From: Liolophura sinensis
Lineage: Eukaryota; Mollusca; Polyplacophora; Chitonida; Chitonidae
Assembly: GCF_032854445.1 (NCBI RefSeq)
Contig: NC_088300.1
Coordinates: 39,028,458 to 39,092,457, forward strand
Direction of reading: 5' to 3'
Length of the DNA: 64,000 bases
Under the pieces are notes generated by a model. It saw only the letters and a list, made by a program, of their open reading frames with translations. It searched no databases and had not been told where the DNA came from. Position numbers and translations under genes: made by a program. Of the stretch, positions 1 to 13,741 are shown piece after piece (position 1 is the stretch's first letter; each line of letters starts with the position of its first letter).

Positions 1-607
1 CATTGCAGAACTGTGATGTGTCATCTGCTTGTATCGTATCAAGACTAACCTATGTAGTATTCAAATGATGGGACACACACACACACAGAAGGTTGAGGTT
101 AAGCTACCGTCAGATAAAATTATAATGATTATGATAATCTCATTTATTCCCATCTGCGAGTACAGACTATGTATCGTATCTCACGTACCGGTAATGCATA
201 TACACGCACACATACGACAGTAGTCGTGTAGCCATAAATAGTAACAAACGGGTGCCAAATTTAGCCAAACTAAAGAAACTACTATATGATACGAGTGAAA
301 ATACGATTGTGTCTTTATTATACAGTCAGCGTCCGCTGTTTTTTGTTTTTGTTTTTTTTTCTCTCGCCACAATCAAGTTGTCAAAACGACGTACAATACG
401 TGACTTTGTTAATGTAAGAAGGCCTTGTGGAAATGGAAGAAAAACGAAAAAGCTAAGGCGCATTTGTCCGCACATCATAATTGACGTACTGCAGAGGCTT
501 GAGAAATGACAAGAAAAACGGACGTTTATTCCGTATTAGTTAAAATCATGTTTTCGGAAATCGTTGGCATTCCATACAGAACAATTACACACAAGTACAC
601 AGTTGAA

Positions 608-682
<75 letters not shown>

Positions 683-910
683 TGAAATACTCTTGCGTTA
701 TGCGTATTCTGATCAAATAAAATTAAACTATTTCTTGTAAAGTATAGCCTTTGATCATTTCTTTCTCCTAAAAATTATGCTTGATTCTCTGTTAAATCAA
801 TACTCACAGCTCGAAACACACGGTAGATTTAATAGCACAGTTATCTTCATGTGGCACAAGACATGAAGAACACATATATGATTTCAAATCAATGAACATG
901 ATGGCTTCTT
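1..910. other. Non-coding flank with a long AT microsatellite
   Basis: No coding signal is seen; the short frames here show no family features. An uninterrupted (TA)n microsatellite occupies about 609-679. Confidence 0.6.
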
Positions 911-1084
911 CTACGGTCGTACAGTGACGGTACGTGGGAAGGTCTGTCAGTAATTTGTCGTGAGTTTAACCCCAAACCAAGTTTAATCGGCCAGGTTTAA
1001 TCAACCTATAATGCTGACCGCCGTGGTATATGTGGAATATTGGTAAGTAACGCGTTAAACTCCAATAAAATAAATAAATCAATC
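911..1084 (+). mobile_element. tRNA-derived SINE, old plus-strand copy
   Basis: It keeps the order of the family body: ACGTGGGAAGGTCTGTCAG, then ATAATGCTGACCGCCGTGG, then GGAATATTGG, ending in an (AAAT)n tail. It is heavily diverged. Confidence 0.6.
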
Positions 1085-1397
1085 AGTAAAAAAATGAAGA
1101 GTATATGCCACAATACAGGATAGCTTTTCGTAATAAAGCAAACATACATTTGCAACATATGCTAAAATGCCCCCCCCCCCCCCCCCCCCCACCACCATGG
1201 GATGTTCAGTCTTGCATTTAGGCCGTCCGTTAGTTAAATGACGCATGTTAAAAGATAGCATGTTATAAAATTTGACGACCGATCGACCGACTGACGGGCA
1301 GACAGACATAACCACCTTCTTACATAGTGTTACTTTGTATAGCAACTTGCAACCAGCAGTTTCATGCTCTTTCAGTTAAAAATACATGTTCCGTTGG

Positions 1398-1446
1398 TTT
1401 ATTTATTTGATTGATGTTTTACGCCGTACACAAGAATATCTTGATA
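1398..1446 (-). mobile_element. SINE 3'-tail fragment
   Basis: TTTATTTGATTGATGTTTTA followed by CGCCGTAC is the complement of the SINE 3' end. Only about 50 bases remain. Confidence 0.6.
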
Positions 1447-4409
1447 TACAAGCATACAAAATGCAACTTCTCTAAATTCTTATTTCCTAACGCCATAAGT
1501 TAATGAAGAACTGCATAACCATGTATCATGCCGGGCTGGTAATCGAGTGTACTATTTAAATTTCGAGTATTTCACAATACATGATGTAACGGTTTCTCAC
1601 ACGGCCTTAACGATCACATCCACATTGAGCTTGCGTTTGATTATTAGAAACAAGAGCTCTCGGTTCTATGGTTCACGCGAACCAAACCTTTTGTGAAACA
1701 TGAGCGCAACATCCTCATAAATAAAGTCACATTAAGCAATCATCATTGTACTTATGCACCAATAGAGCAGTCAAACTGGATACGCAATGTGTTCTCACGA
1801 CCTCGAAACAGCGACCTTTGTTTAAGTACATCGACATAACTGATTGACATTCACTAATATCTGTTTTATTCCTCGATTTTTTGCTCTGTTAATTGCTTAA
1901 GTTTTATCATTGACAGGAACTGCCATATGCATGATATTGATATATACAAGTAATATTGTTATCAGAGAGAGAGAGAGAGAGAGAAAAGAGAGTGCTCTGT
2001 AATTGGATGACATTTATTTGGATCGTGAATTTATATTCTTTGTCCCAGAGATTGAAATATCTCAGACTACTTCTTTTAAAATTCCTGTGCAGAAAAATGA
2101 CGGTCCGTTAATGTTAAACTTTAAATGACACAGATGATTCATTAATGTGTTAAACACAGGGACACACAAAAACATATTAGCTGGTAGTTGACTGTCAAAG
2201 CACTGTTCACTGGAATCACATTATATAGCATTTCTTCAGGGCACTGAGTTATTCATTTGTACTTGGATAAATACCTTACGCTGTACATAACATTGAAATA
2301 TCGTGTGTGTTGTTTGAAATCGTACAAACCACATTTGCGAGGGAGTCTGGAAAAGCAATCCGGAATGTTAATTTTATAACTTTAACTAACGGGTACATTT
2401 TCCAAAGAATGGCGATTTTTTCCCTTCTGCATTATTTTCGGACAACCATTGTCTTGACTTGTAAACTAGTGTCCGAGCTTTTTTTCTGCGCAGCTAAATC
2501 CGTGTATTAAGTAGAAGAATTAAGTGGGAATGTTGTGCCCAACTTGCCTTATCTCAACAATTCGAACAGCATAATTAACCGTTGTTTTCTCCGATATCGC
2601 ATGCTTTATAACGTACATAAGAGCATTCAATTAAAGACGGCTTGGCACGTCTGTTTATTTTCGATACGGAATCTGTTAAGTCACATAAAGACGCTATTGT
2701 TTTCTGGAGATTGGTCGGACTTGCGTGCGTGATCACCCATGCGAGACGGCGCTTGGTCTGTATATATGTTCACATAAAAACAGCGGAGAAATGTCGCATT
2801 TGCCAAAGGTTAACTGAATATATACACTTTCCCCAGCACCCCCCCCCCCCCCCCAACTCCACCCCCACCCCCCAGTAATTAAGGGTAACAGTTAACCCCA
2901 TCTTTATTTAAAACCTTATCATTATTTCACAAATCAAAGTGATGGCGACCTTAATAAAAGAATCCTTATGTATTTTCTCGACTCCAAACTATTGTTTCAC
3001 TACCTTGATAAGGGAGCCAAAACTGAACAATGTCATTTCGCTAATATCGACATGAAGAACATTTGGAAAGGCAATGAATTGCATAGTTACCTTCAGAATT
3101 AATTCCGAGTCATTGAGCGTAGGTTTGCAAGCCTCATGGATGGCCACTTAGCCTTGGCTTCGGGGTCCGCTTATTGCCATCGGTTTTGTGCACCAGGTAT
3201 TATTGTCACAGTCTAAACAGGGAGATGCTTCAGCTGTTCTCGTCACGACGTCTCTAACCACACGGAGCAATCACCATTTACATATATAAGTATTTCTATA
3301 TTTACCTCAGATCTAGCCCACCTGACAGGAATAGAATGCGATGAAAACTGACCTGTTCTATGAGTACACGGGAAAGTTAGAATGCTTATATAAAATGGAA
3401 ACCTATAGGTTTGGGTTAAATAGCCATAGTCGAGGATAGCAAAGCTAGACGGGTACAAGCCGAAGGTTTGGACAAGATGGATATGAGATGATGAGCGACT
3501 GCCACCTATATAGGAAGATAAGAAGATCATTACCACCTCATTATAATTTATCAAATGTGGTTGGATCTTACGTTGTGCTAATTTAAAATGAAATATCGAT
3601 TTTTTGCCTTCATTGTTACGGCAATTTACTGAATTTATCTTTTTTTTATCTCAGAAGTCTCAATACTCTCTAACTGCGTACTTTGATGGCGGCTGATGGT
3701 TGATGGATTTAGGATAGATTCATGCAAGAGCATATGTGGTGACACAGGCGGATTAATCCTGCAAAGGCAGCAGAAGTGAATGACGGTAATTTTATAGCGT
3801 GATAAAACGGGCAACAGCGTAATTACGCACGCAATCAATGACCGGATAAGATCTCTGCCCTAAAATGTATCCCCAGAAGGGTTGAAGATAAGAGTTTTTG
3901 GATCACAAAAGCGACTGGTGGTTTAATAATTTAAGAAACTTCACCTTTGTATGTCAGAACGAACGAATTATATATAATATGCGCATGCATATGGCCTGCA
4001 AAATCTAAACTAATTTGTTCAAATGAAACTAAATCCATAAATACTTATAGCCTTTTTTTCTAAATTTCCGCAAAAAATTTCCGCGGAATACATTTTCTCA
4101 GGAAGGAAAAAGAAAAGGAAAGTGTTTTCATATTATGCTGTGCGTCACCCAACGTTAATAGTTCAATGGGAAATTCCCTTCATAGATTAGCCCTTTCATT
4201 TGTTTTGTCTTCAGATGAATTACTTCATTTCGGAATGTTCCATAAATAAATAAGAGAGCCGTACTGGGAAAAGTCATACATGCTGTAGCGCATCTCATAT
4301 GGCTGTAATATGTTTTCTTTAAACCTTGGTGTTTGGTCACAGATTATCCCAGCTCATGATGATTTGTTTTCGGCCAGTGTTAGAAGGCTGCACAATCAGT
4401 GTTCTGTGG
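1447..4409. other. Non-coding flank, no gene recognised
   Basis: It contains a GA run near 1966-1985 and a C-rich tract at 2839-2870. A minus-strand open frame of 103 codons (3243-3554) has no recognisable domain or splice context and is not called. Confidence 0.5.
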
Positions 4410-5444
4410 CTCATAGGGAAGACATTGGTGTTGTGCGCCAGGATTCGTTTGCGATGATTTAAGGAACACTTTGCTGATCTGTGCTAAAGTTTGGTGGAGA
4501 TGTCTTAGGGAACACTTTGGTGATGTGTGCCAGGGTTTGTTTGCGATGGCTTAGGGAAGGCTTTGGTGATGTGTGCCAGGGGAGGCTTTGGTGATGTGTG
4601 CCAGGGGAGGCTTTGGTGTTGTGTGCCAGGATTCGTTTGCGATGACTCAGGGAACACTTTGCTCATCTGTACTAAAGTTTGGTTGAGATGACTTAGGGGA
4701 CACTTTGCTGTTCTGTGCCAGAATTCGTTTGCAGTGACTTAGAGAACATTTTGCTGATCTGTGCTAAAGTTTGGTTGAGATGACTTATCGAACACTTTGG
4801 TGATGTGTGCCAGGATTCGTTTGCGATGACTTAGGGAACATTTTGCTGATCTGTGCAAAGGTTTGGTTGAGAAGACTTAGGGAAGGCTTGGTGATGCACA
4901 ATCAGTGTTCTGTGGCTCATAAAGAAGATATGACATAGGGAAGACGTTGGTGATGTGTGACAAGGGATTGTTTGCGATGACATAGGGAAGATGTTAATGA
5001 TGTGTGACAGGAATTGTTTGCGATGACTTACGCAAGACGTTAATAATATGTGACAGGGTTTGTTTGCAATAAATCAGGGAAGAATTTGGTGATGTCTGCC
5101 AGGAGTTTGTTTGCGATGACTTAGGGGAGGCTTTGGTGATGTGTGTGTGTGTGTGGGGGGGGGGGGGGGGTGCGATGACTCAGGAGAGGCTTTGATGACA
5201 TGTACCAGGTTTTGTTTGGGCTTAGGGAAGACTTTGATGAGGGAAAACGTGTTTGGGATGACTAAAGGGCTTTAGTGATTTGTGCCAGAGTTTGTGTGTC
5301 ATGGCTTAGGGGAGGCTTTGGTGATGTGTGCCAGGTTTTGTGTGCGATGGCTGCGGAGGCTTTAGTGATGTGTGCCAGGTTTTGTTTGCGATGGCTTTGG
5401 TGATGTGTGCCAGGATTTGTCTGGGAAGGCTTTAGTGATGTGTT

Positions 5445-5697
5445 GACCTAGGAGCCTCTCACCAATGTTGTTGCTGCGAGTTCAAGTCCAGCTCATGCTG
5501 ACTTCCTCTCCGACCGTACATGGTAAGGTCTGTCAGCAACCTGTGGATGGTCATGGGTTTCGTCCGGGCTCTGTCCAGCTTTCTCCCACCATAATGCTGG
5601 TCGCCGGGGTATAAGTAAAATATTCTTGAGTATGGCGTAAAACAAATCAAATCAAATCAAATCAAATAAATAAATAAATAAATAAATGAATAAATAG
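5445..5697 (+). mobile_element. tRNA-derived SINE, plus strand
   Basis: It begins at GACCTAGGAGCCTCTCACC, so the first part of the tRNA head (A box) is lost. The B-box-like GAGTTCAAGTCC is present, then the body with CTCATGCTGACTTCCTCTCC and CACCATAATGCTGG. It ends in CAAAT and AAAT repeats. Confidence 0.85.
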
Positions 5698-6095
5698 TGA
5701 GGTGTGCTAGAGTTTGTGTGCGATGGCTTAGGGAAGGCTTTTGGTGATGTGTGCCAGGATTTGTTTGCGATGGCTTAGGGAAGGCTTTGGTGACGTACCA
5801 GGTTTTGTATGCGTTGGCTTAGGGGAGGATTTGGTCCTGTGTGCCAGGGTTTGCGTACCATGGCTTAAGGGAGGCTTTGGTGATGTCTGCCAGGGTTGGT
5901 GTGCGATGGCTTATTAGAGGCTTTGATGACATGTACCAGGTTTTGTATGCGATGGCTTAGGGGAGGCTTTGGTGATGTGTGCCAGGTTTTGTGTGCGATG
6001 GCTGCGGAGGCTTTAGTGATGTGTGCCAGGTTTTGTTTGCGATGGCTTTGGTGATGTGTGCCAGGATTTGTCTGGGAAGGCTTTAGTGATGTGTT

Positions 6096-6348
6096 GACCT
6101 AGGAGCCTCTCACCAATGTTGTTGCTGCGAGTTCAAGTCCAGCTCATGCTGACTTCCTCTCCGACCGTACATGGTAAGGTCTGTCAGCAACCTGTGGATG
6201 GTCATGGGTTTCGTCCGGGCTCTGTCCAGCTTTCTCCCACCATAATGCTGGTCGCCGGGGTATAAGTAAAATATTCTTGAGTATGGCGTAAAACAAATCA
6301 AATCAAATCAAATCAAATAAATAAATAAATAAATAAATGAATAAATAG
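6096..6348 (+). mobile_element. tRNA-derived SINE, copy made by the 651-bp duplication
   Basis: By eye it is identical to the element 651 bases upstream, flanks included, so it arose by duplication and not by separate insertion. Confidence 0.85.
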
Positions 6349-7221
6349 TGAGGTGTGCTAGAGTTTGTGTGCGATGGCTTAGGGAAGGCTTTTGGTGATG
6401 TGTGCCAGGATTTGTTTGCGATGGCTTAGGGAAGGCTTTGGTGACGTACCAGGTTTTGTATGCGTTGGCTTAGGGGAGGATTTGGTCCTGTGTGCCAGGG
6501 TTTGCGTACCATGGCTTAAGGGAGGCTTTGGTGATGTCTGCCAGGGTTGGTGTGCGATGGCTTATTAGAGGCTTTGATGACATGTACCAGGTTTTGTATG
6601 CGATGGTTTAGGTGAGGCTTTGGTGATGTATGCCAGGTTTTGTATGCGATGGCTTAAGGGAGGCTTTGGTGATGTGTGCCAGGGTTTGTGCGCAATGGCT
6701 TAGGAGAGGCTTTGATGACATGTACCAGGTTTTGTATGCGATGGCTTATGGGAGGCTTTGGTGATGTCTACCAGGGTTTATGTGCAATGGCTTAGTGGAG
6801 GCTTTGGTGATGTGTGCCAGGGTTTGTGTGTCATGGCTTAGTGGAGGCTTTGGTGAGGCTTTGGCTAGGATTTGTTTGCGTTGACTTTGGGGAGGCTTTT
6901 GTGATGTATGCCAGGATTTGCTTGCTATGGCTTAGGGGACGCTCTGGTGATGTGTGCCAGGGTTTGTGCGCGATGGCTTAGTGGAAGTTTTGATGACATG
7001 TACCAGGTTTTGTATGCGATGGCTTAGGGGAGGCTTTGGTGATGTGTTTCAGGGTTTGTGTGCGATGGCTTAGGGGAGTCTTTGGTGATCTCTGCCAGGA
7101 TTTGTGTGCAATGGCTTAGTGGAAGATTTGGTGATGTGTGCCAGGGTATTTTTGCGATGGCTTAGGGGAGGCTTTGGCCATGTGTTCTGGGATTTGTTTG
7201 CGATGGCTTTAGTGATGTGTT

Positions 7222-7458
7222 GACCTAGGAGCCTCTCACCAATGCTGTCGCTGTGAGTTCAAGTCCAGCTCATGCTGACTTCCTCTCCGGCCCTACATGG
7301 TAAGGTCTGTCAACAACCTGCGGATGGTCATGGGTTTCGTCCGGGCTCTGTCCGGCTTTCTCCCACCATAATACTGCCCGCCGTGGTATAAGTGAAATAT
7401 TCTTGAGTATGGCGTAAAACACTTATCAAATAAATAAATGAATAAACAAATAAATAAT
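7222..7458 (+). mobile_element. tRNA-derived SINE, plus strand, diverged sister copy
   Basis: It has the same left junction with the minisatellite (GATGTGTTGACCTAGGAGCC) as the two copies upstream but differs at many sites (for example GCTGTCGCTGTGAG). It is probably an older duplicate of the same inserted element. Confidence 0.8.
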
Positions 7459-8499
7459 GATGTGTGCTAGAGTTTGTGTGCGATGGCTTAGGGGAGGTTT
7501 TGGTCCTGTGTGCCAGGGTTTGTTTGTGATGGCTTAGGGGAAGTTTGGTGATGTATGGCAGGGTTTGGTTGCGATGGCTTATTAGAGGATTTGGTGACGT
7601 GTGCCAGGGTTTGTTTGTGAGAGCTTAGGGAGGATTTGCTGATGTGTGCCAGGGTTTGTTTTTGATGGCTTAGGGGAGGCTTCGGTGATGTGTTCCAGGG
7701 TTTGTTTGTGATGGCTTAGGGGAGGCTTTGCTGATGTGTACCAGGGTTTGTTTGTGATGGTTTAGGGGAGGCGTCGGTGATCCAGGGTTTGTTTGTGATG
7801 GCTTAGGGGAGGCTTTGCTGATGTGTTCCAGGGTTTGTTTGTGATGGCTTAGGGGAGCCATTTGTGATGTGTGCTAGGGTTTGTTTGTGATGGCTTATGG
7901 GAGGCTTTTGTGATGTGTGCTAGGGTTTGTTTGCGATGGCTTATGGGGAGGCTTCGGTGATGTGTGGTAGGATTTGCTTACGATGGCTTTTGGGAGGTTT
8001 TTGTGCTGTATGCCAGGATTTGCTTGCTATGGCTTATGGGAAGTTTTGGTGATGTGTGCCAAGGGAGGCTTCGGCGTCCCAGGATTGGTTTGCGCAGAGG
8101 TTGGTGATGTGTGCCAGAAATTTGTTTCTGATGACTTACAGAAGGCTTTGGTAATGTGTACCAAAGTTTTGCTTGAGATAACTTGTCAAAGACTTTAATG
8201 ATGTGTTCCAGGAGTTTGTTTAAAATGACTTACCGTAAAGTTTTATGATGTGCTCCAGATGACACATCGAAGAGTGATGATATATTTTAGAGGTATGTTT
8301 GAGATGACATATCGAGGAGTTTAGTCGCGTGCTCCAAGGGTGTGTGTGACATGATTAATCGAAATTTGCTCCCTGGCTTGGTTTGAGATAATTTTCAAAG
8401 AGTTTGATGTTTGCTGTTGTATGATTTATTACTGATGCTATACAAAAGTTCGCATTTGCTCTACAGCTGTTCTCCAGGTGTCCAGGTAGGTTCATACCA

Positions 8500-8760
8500 A
8501 AGACTTTACAAATGGCACTTCCATTGGTTGCTGCCTCGCTTGGCGCCCTGCACAAAGAGATTAGAGCAAGGAAACGGGGCGGGTTGGCCCGGTGTCAGTA
8601 TAATCTTACTGGGTGGGTTGTCTTGCCTTATGTCTTCGGTTATGATGCTCCACTTTGGCGGCATTTACTCGCCTTGACACATGAAGACACAGCAGTCTAT
8701 TGACTCCTGGTCGTCATGTGACGTTAAGTACAGCGTAAAATCCAAGCATACAGATATACA
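8500..8760. repeat. Possible dispersed mollusc repeat
   Basis: Phrases such as GGTGTCAGTATAATCTTACT and GCATTTACTCGCC resemble a repeat I associate with bivalve genomes. Overlapping open frames of 66-88 codons on both strands look like by-products. The identification is from memory and tentative. Confidence 0.3.
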
Positions 8761-10194
8761 ATCGTGTTTCAGTTTATTTATGATATCTACGTCCTAGATA
8801 AGTACGGGTGGGATTATGGGGTTGAGTGTTAAAATGGAGAAAAATCACCAGTCTTTTAATTATCAATACAAGATAACAGAACTTAAGAGAATAACAAAAA
8901 CTTGAGCTGTCTGTTTTAATACTCCTTTGATCAGAAATCTGTGCGGAGAGATAACTGTTGTTGTCAACACATGCCCAATGACACCACATACGCATATCAC
9001 TTTGATATGTATGTCAGATAACTGTTATATCAGTGTTATATACACCAAAAGCCACGTTACAGAGACATCCCCTTGATATTCTTGTCGGATGGCCGATATG
9101 TCAAATACCACACTGAAAAAGTCAAATACCACTCTGAAATAAGACTGCGTCAGTGTATTGACATCATGAATCTAACCACGTAGCACATCACTTGTCATCT
9201 GTGACAATGTGAAATGACAGACATAATTTAATTATATTTAATTACAGACATAACTGTCATGTATTTTTGACTTCATTATATAAGTTTCGCACCGGTTTCT
9301 ATTTTTTGTCAACAAAATTTGGTTTAGCAATACATGAATACACAAAGTATTAAAGTGACGTTGATTAGGCTATGTACAGGATTTTGCTTACTTGTTCAGT
9401 TTTACACAAGGGGTATATAGGTATGCATCAGTCCAGCTCCACGGCATACAGTGCCAAACAGAAACTTTCTGATCTTCATGTTTTCTACCGACGATTCCTC
9501 TGAAACCAGCTGTATAGATATTGAAAAACAATGGCACCTTTTGACTTACAGTAGAAGAGGAAGCTGTAAATGCTGAATTCGAACCTACGACACCATTGGT
9601 TAACGGTTGTCTTCTCGGCTGTGGTGAGGACATGACTTCAGTGGAATGATCCACGGACAGCTCTGTTTAAAAGGGGCTATACGCCGAACTGTGTGGGAAA
9701 ACTTCCTGTATTTTTCCCTTACAGTCCAAACACATATAGCAAAAAATATCAACCTCGCCAAACCCCGATACAGAACATTAAAATCGCCGTAAAGTTTGTA
9801 AAAGTTTATAATGCGGGTCGCTTGGCTATGCCTTATTAGACAATGAAAGTCAGTGAGCTCATACCATCAGCCATACATAGACATACAACATCCGTACAAA
9901 GGCTCCATGTTTTACACAATACAAACATAAGCTAGTCGGCCTCCTTGAATTCCTCACTCTCTGATGGGCGTTTCAGCTTAGCGGGGCTCTGTATACGTAT
10001 TAACTTTCATTCCTTCGGTGTATACAGTTCATTTACTGCAAGCCAATAATTCCTCTTTTGAATGAATCAAATTCTCTACCGTTATAATCGGTCATACCAG
10101 AGTGATGGAAATTTCACGAAACGATTCCCTTGCATGTGGCCAATATTCTCCGGTATATCATCTTCAAAAATCAGTTTACAGTGAAATATCACAC
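8761..10194. other. Non-coding flank around the weak candidate exon
   Basis: Apart from the candidate exon at 9392-9662, nothing recognisable is seen. A short duplicated phrase (TCAAATACCACNCTGAAA) sits near 9100-9140. Confidence 0.5.
9392..9662 (-). CDS. Weak candidate exon, unrecognised product
   Basis: An open frame of about 90 codons is bounded by a plausible acceptor (ccttttaaacag before 9662) and a good donor (gtaagc after 9392). The peptide includes VSQKVPLFFNIYTAGF and KVSVWHCMPWSWTDAYLY, is not low in complexity, and matches no family I recognise. It lies 7 kb past the end of the convertase-like gene on the same strand, so it would belong to a different gene or a non-coding transcript. 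No neighbouring exon was found. Confidence 0.22.
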
Positions 10195-11095
10195 TTTTAC
10201 ATGTATGTGTGTGACGTTGTACTTGGCTACACTGATATAACAGTTATCTTGTATATACATCAGATTTTTATATGTATATGTGTGACGTTGTACTTGGCTA
10301 CACTGATATAACAGTTATCTCGTATAGACATCAGATTTTTATATGTATGTGTGTGACGTTGTACTTGACTACACAGATATAACAGTTATCTCGTATAGAC
10401 ATCAGATTTTTATATGTATGTGTGTGACGTTGTACTTTTCTACACTGACATAACAGTTATCTCGTACAGACATCAGACTTTTATACGAATGTGTATGACG
10501 TTGTACTTGGCTACACGGACATAACAGTTATCTCGTATAGACATCAGACTTGTATACGAATGTGTATGACGTTGTACTTGGCTACTCTGACATAAGTTAT
10601 CTCGTATAGTCGATCAGATTTTTATACGAATGTGTATGACGTTGTACTTGGCTACACTGACATAAAAGTTATCTCGTATATACATCAGATTTTTATATGA
10701 ATGTGTATGACGTTGTACTTGGTTACACTGACAAAACAGTTATCTCGTATAGACATCAGATTTTCATATGTATGTGTGTGACGATGTACTTGGCTACACT
10801 GACATAAGTTATCTCGTATAGACATCAGATTTTTATATGTATGTGTGTGACGTACTTGGCTACACTGACATAACAGTTATCTCGTATATACACCAGATTT
10901 TTATACGAATGTGTGTGCCGATGTACTTGGCTACACAACAGTTATCTCGTATAGACATCAGATTTTATGTGTATGTGTATGACGTTGTACTTGGCTACAC
11001 TGACATAACAGTTACCTCGTACATACACCAGATTTTTATATGAATGTGTGTGACCTTGTACTTGGCTACACTGACATAACAGTTATATCATATCT
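10195..11095. repeat. 71-bp minisatellite, about 12-13 units
   Basis: The unit is about 71 bp, with GTGTGTGACGTTGTACTTGG, CTACACTGATATAACAGTTA and TCTCGTATAGACATCAGATT. Unit lengths vary slightly by loss of TAACAG or a few bases. Each unit carries TGACGT, a CRE-like half site; function is unknown. Confidence 0.92.
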
Positions 11096-11112
11096 ACAGA
11101 TGGTCAGGTGTC

Positions 11113-11175
11113 ATATACTTGAAATACTCTTGAGTACCGTGTAAGAAATATTAATCAAACAAATAAATAAACAAA
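11113..11175 (+). mobile_element. SINE 3'-tail fragment
   Basis: ACTTGAAATACTCTTGAGTA, CGTGTAAGAA and AATCAAACAAATAAATAAAC match the family 3' end. It abuts the end of the 71-bp array. Confidence 0.6.
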
Positions 11176-13741
11176 ATAATGGACTGTGCACATAAAATGA
11201 TAATCAATAATGGGGTGTGTTCATTAAAAACCAATCCAAAAACTAAACCATCAACATGAAGTCACCAATAAAAATATCGGACTTCATTAAATCAGCAAAT
11301 GAAATCACTGAACTTCATTAAGTTACCAAATAACCTTGAGATTCTCTCAAAGCGTGGCTAAATCTTGCTTATTCTGATTACTAGTTAAACATTTCTGTTC
11401 ACAATAAATTCACAACTTGCCAACAGTAAAGTGTATTTCAGCGGAATGATAAAAAGTTTTCATAGCTTCGTTATATAGCCATCAAAATGCAGACTGTTCA
11501 CACATTTAACATATTAATAAACCTTCTTTATTAGCGATGTTACGACCACCTCTGATTTATTTGGAATCAGTTCATCACACTAGGGCACAGAGACAAACAG
11601 CTTATGAAATATTCCATGAAGAACACATTAATTAAATAATACATGTACTATAATATGGTAATGGTGAAAAAATACAGATCTGATCATCACCACAAGTCAT
11701 TAGATTAACAGAAACAAGCACGACGTGTGCACATGCATGAGGAAACAGAAGATATATGAAAACAGTTTTTCATATACAGTATTTTCATATACAGTATTTT
11801 CATATACAGTATTTTCAACATTTGGTTGTATTTTTCACAGAATTTTTAATTTTACAGAAGAAAAAATCACACACCTTCATTCACGTATTGAAATAACAGA
11901 AGTAGCAATGGAATAAAGAAGGAAAGTAGAAGATGCAGCTGTCAAAGATGCTAATATGATGCTAACGTATTACAGAAAATATTATACCAGTATTACTAAT
12001 GACCACATTGCAATACAAGGGGGTACTTTATGATATCTTTATGATAAATTTCGATACAAATCTTCAAAAAGATTTGATCTAAATCTTCAACAGATTAATT
12101 TACATACAAGACATGAATGACCTGATCAACTTTGAATTTGCAGAGGGAGCCAAAACTGAAACGCTCATTAGTAAGACACTTTTGTTCTAAAATAATTGTG
12201 AAATATATTAATAATTAGTTATCCATTTCTTAAAAAGTTTGATTTCTTTTACATTAGTCATCCAAAACCCTGAGCTAGGAACTTCAATAATGGATTGTGT
12301 TCATATAGAAAGTGTTCTGTGTTGGTCATTTCGCGTTGGTTTGAGAGTTGGAGTGATTATAGAAAATTGTTCTCAGGCGATCCTACTGGTAAAATGTCAG
12401 TCTCAGAATCCATTGTAAATTTTTATAGCCTTTATTTACGTCTAAAAAGGTACTGTTTGGGGCAAATTTTAGGTGAAGAACAAGAAGAGCAATCTTCAGA
12501 AAGAGATGGTCTCTCACAAAACATTTTTCAGTCAATTTTATAATCAATTCAGTCAACTCAGTATAGCCATTCACATTATTCAGTTAATGACTGAATCAAA
12601 ACAGTGCATACCAAAACTCAACTTGCGTTACATATTCTAATATATAGAAGAGTAATATTAATAATAAATATTAACTAATTTATTTTGGCAGGTAATACTC
12701 CACACCTTTTATATACAGGTTCATTTCTAATACAGTAAGCACCTAATAATAGTGCCAAAATGTATATTCAACAAATAACCAAGAAAAACAAAAACTTTGA
12801 GAAGTTTTGATTCTCAGAAACAAGTGCCTGCAAAAGAAGTCATTTTTCACGTGATGCACACCTGGTCCAATCGAAAGTATCATAAATGGATAAAGCACAA
12901 AAAAATACCATTTACCATTTAATTTTTCACATAGACCAATTATAGCTTTTCACTCCGAAAATCTGGCTACTTGCACATTTCAGGACATGAGATGAAGCAG
13001 GCTAAATATATATTTGTTTATGTCTGTCTGAGGTATGGAAAATGGATTAGCTACTATTTTCTCCTTCTTATACTCATAAATACGTGTTAGTCTACAAAAG
13101 ACAACCATAAATTTATTTCTCTGAAGTAGCTTTCGGGTCAGTTATGTCAGTGCTCACCCTCTCAATGAAGACAAAACCTGCCATGTGCAGCCCATGTAAC
13201 ATTCATCATGGTGTAAGTATCGTTTTATCCTTATTATTATTATCCTTCACAGTTTGGATGTCAACCCAAATATACAGGTTAGCATCATTTTGAAGTTTCC
13301 TTGTACAATCCATGTTTCTACCATTGTCAGTACACACGAAAATGAAATTTTGCTAAAATTTCAGCTCGAGACGCATCACAGGATACATTCTGTACATTAT
13401 TATCCAATAAGCCAGACTGAATTTTCCAGTGTGCATCAGTACACATGTACAGAATAGATATGGCAGGCAAACAAACGCACACTGGGATTTATGCCTATGC
13501 TATAACATTGCACTTGGACAACAATCCAACCATTGCTTTACCCTGAAGAGAAGTGCTCTTTTTTTGTCCCGCCCTATGACCTGGATATGTTGTGTACTAG
13601 AAACTGCTATCTGGCTTATTTTGTTTTACTGCAGTCATAACATTGAGGGTAATATTCACATTCAAATCATTTCTTGAATCTTGCATAAGGAATGGATATG
13701 GAGTTAATGTGTGATGGAGCTGTGGAAATGTTGTTTGAAAT
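11176..13741. other. Non-coding, one short 15-bp repeat
   Basis: TTTTCATATACAGTA is repeated three times at about 11767-11816. The rest is AT-rich with no recognised gene. Confidence 0.5.

Larger units (their letters stand above)
5302..6603. repeat. Recent 651-bp tandem duplication (SINE plus minisatellite units)
   Basis: About 5302-5952 and 5953-6603 appear identical over their whole length by eye, including the SINE and its flanking minisatellite units. The offset is exactly 651 bases. Either very recent unequal exchange or an assembly duplication could explain it. Confidence 0.85.
4410..8400. repeat. 46-bp minisatellite, about 4 kb
   Basis: The unit is about 46 bp, built from GATGGCTTAGGGGAGGCTTT, GGTGATGTGTGCCAGGGTTT and GTGTGC, with many point changes and partial units. 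Units are most regular from about 5700 to 8000 and decay at both ends. Three SINE copies interrupt the array, and part of it is duplicated (see 5302-6603). A GT run leads into a 16-base G tract at 5155-5170. Confidence 0.9.
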
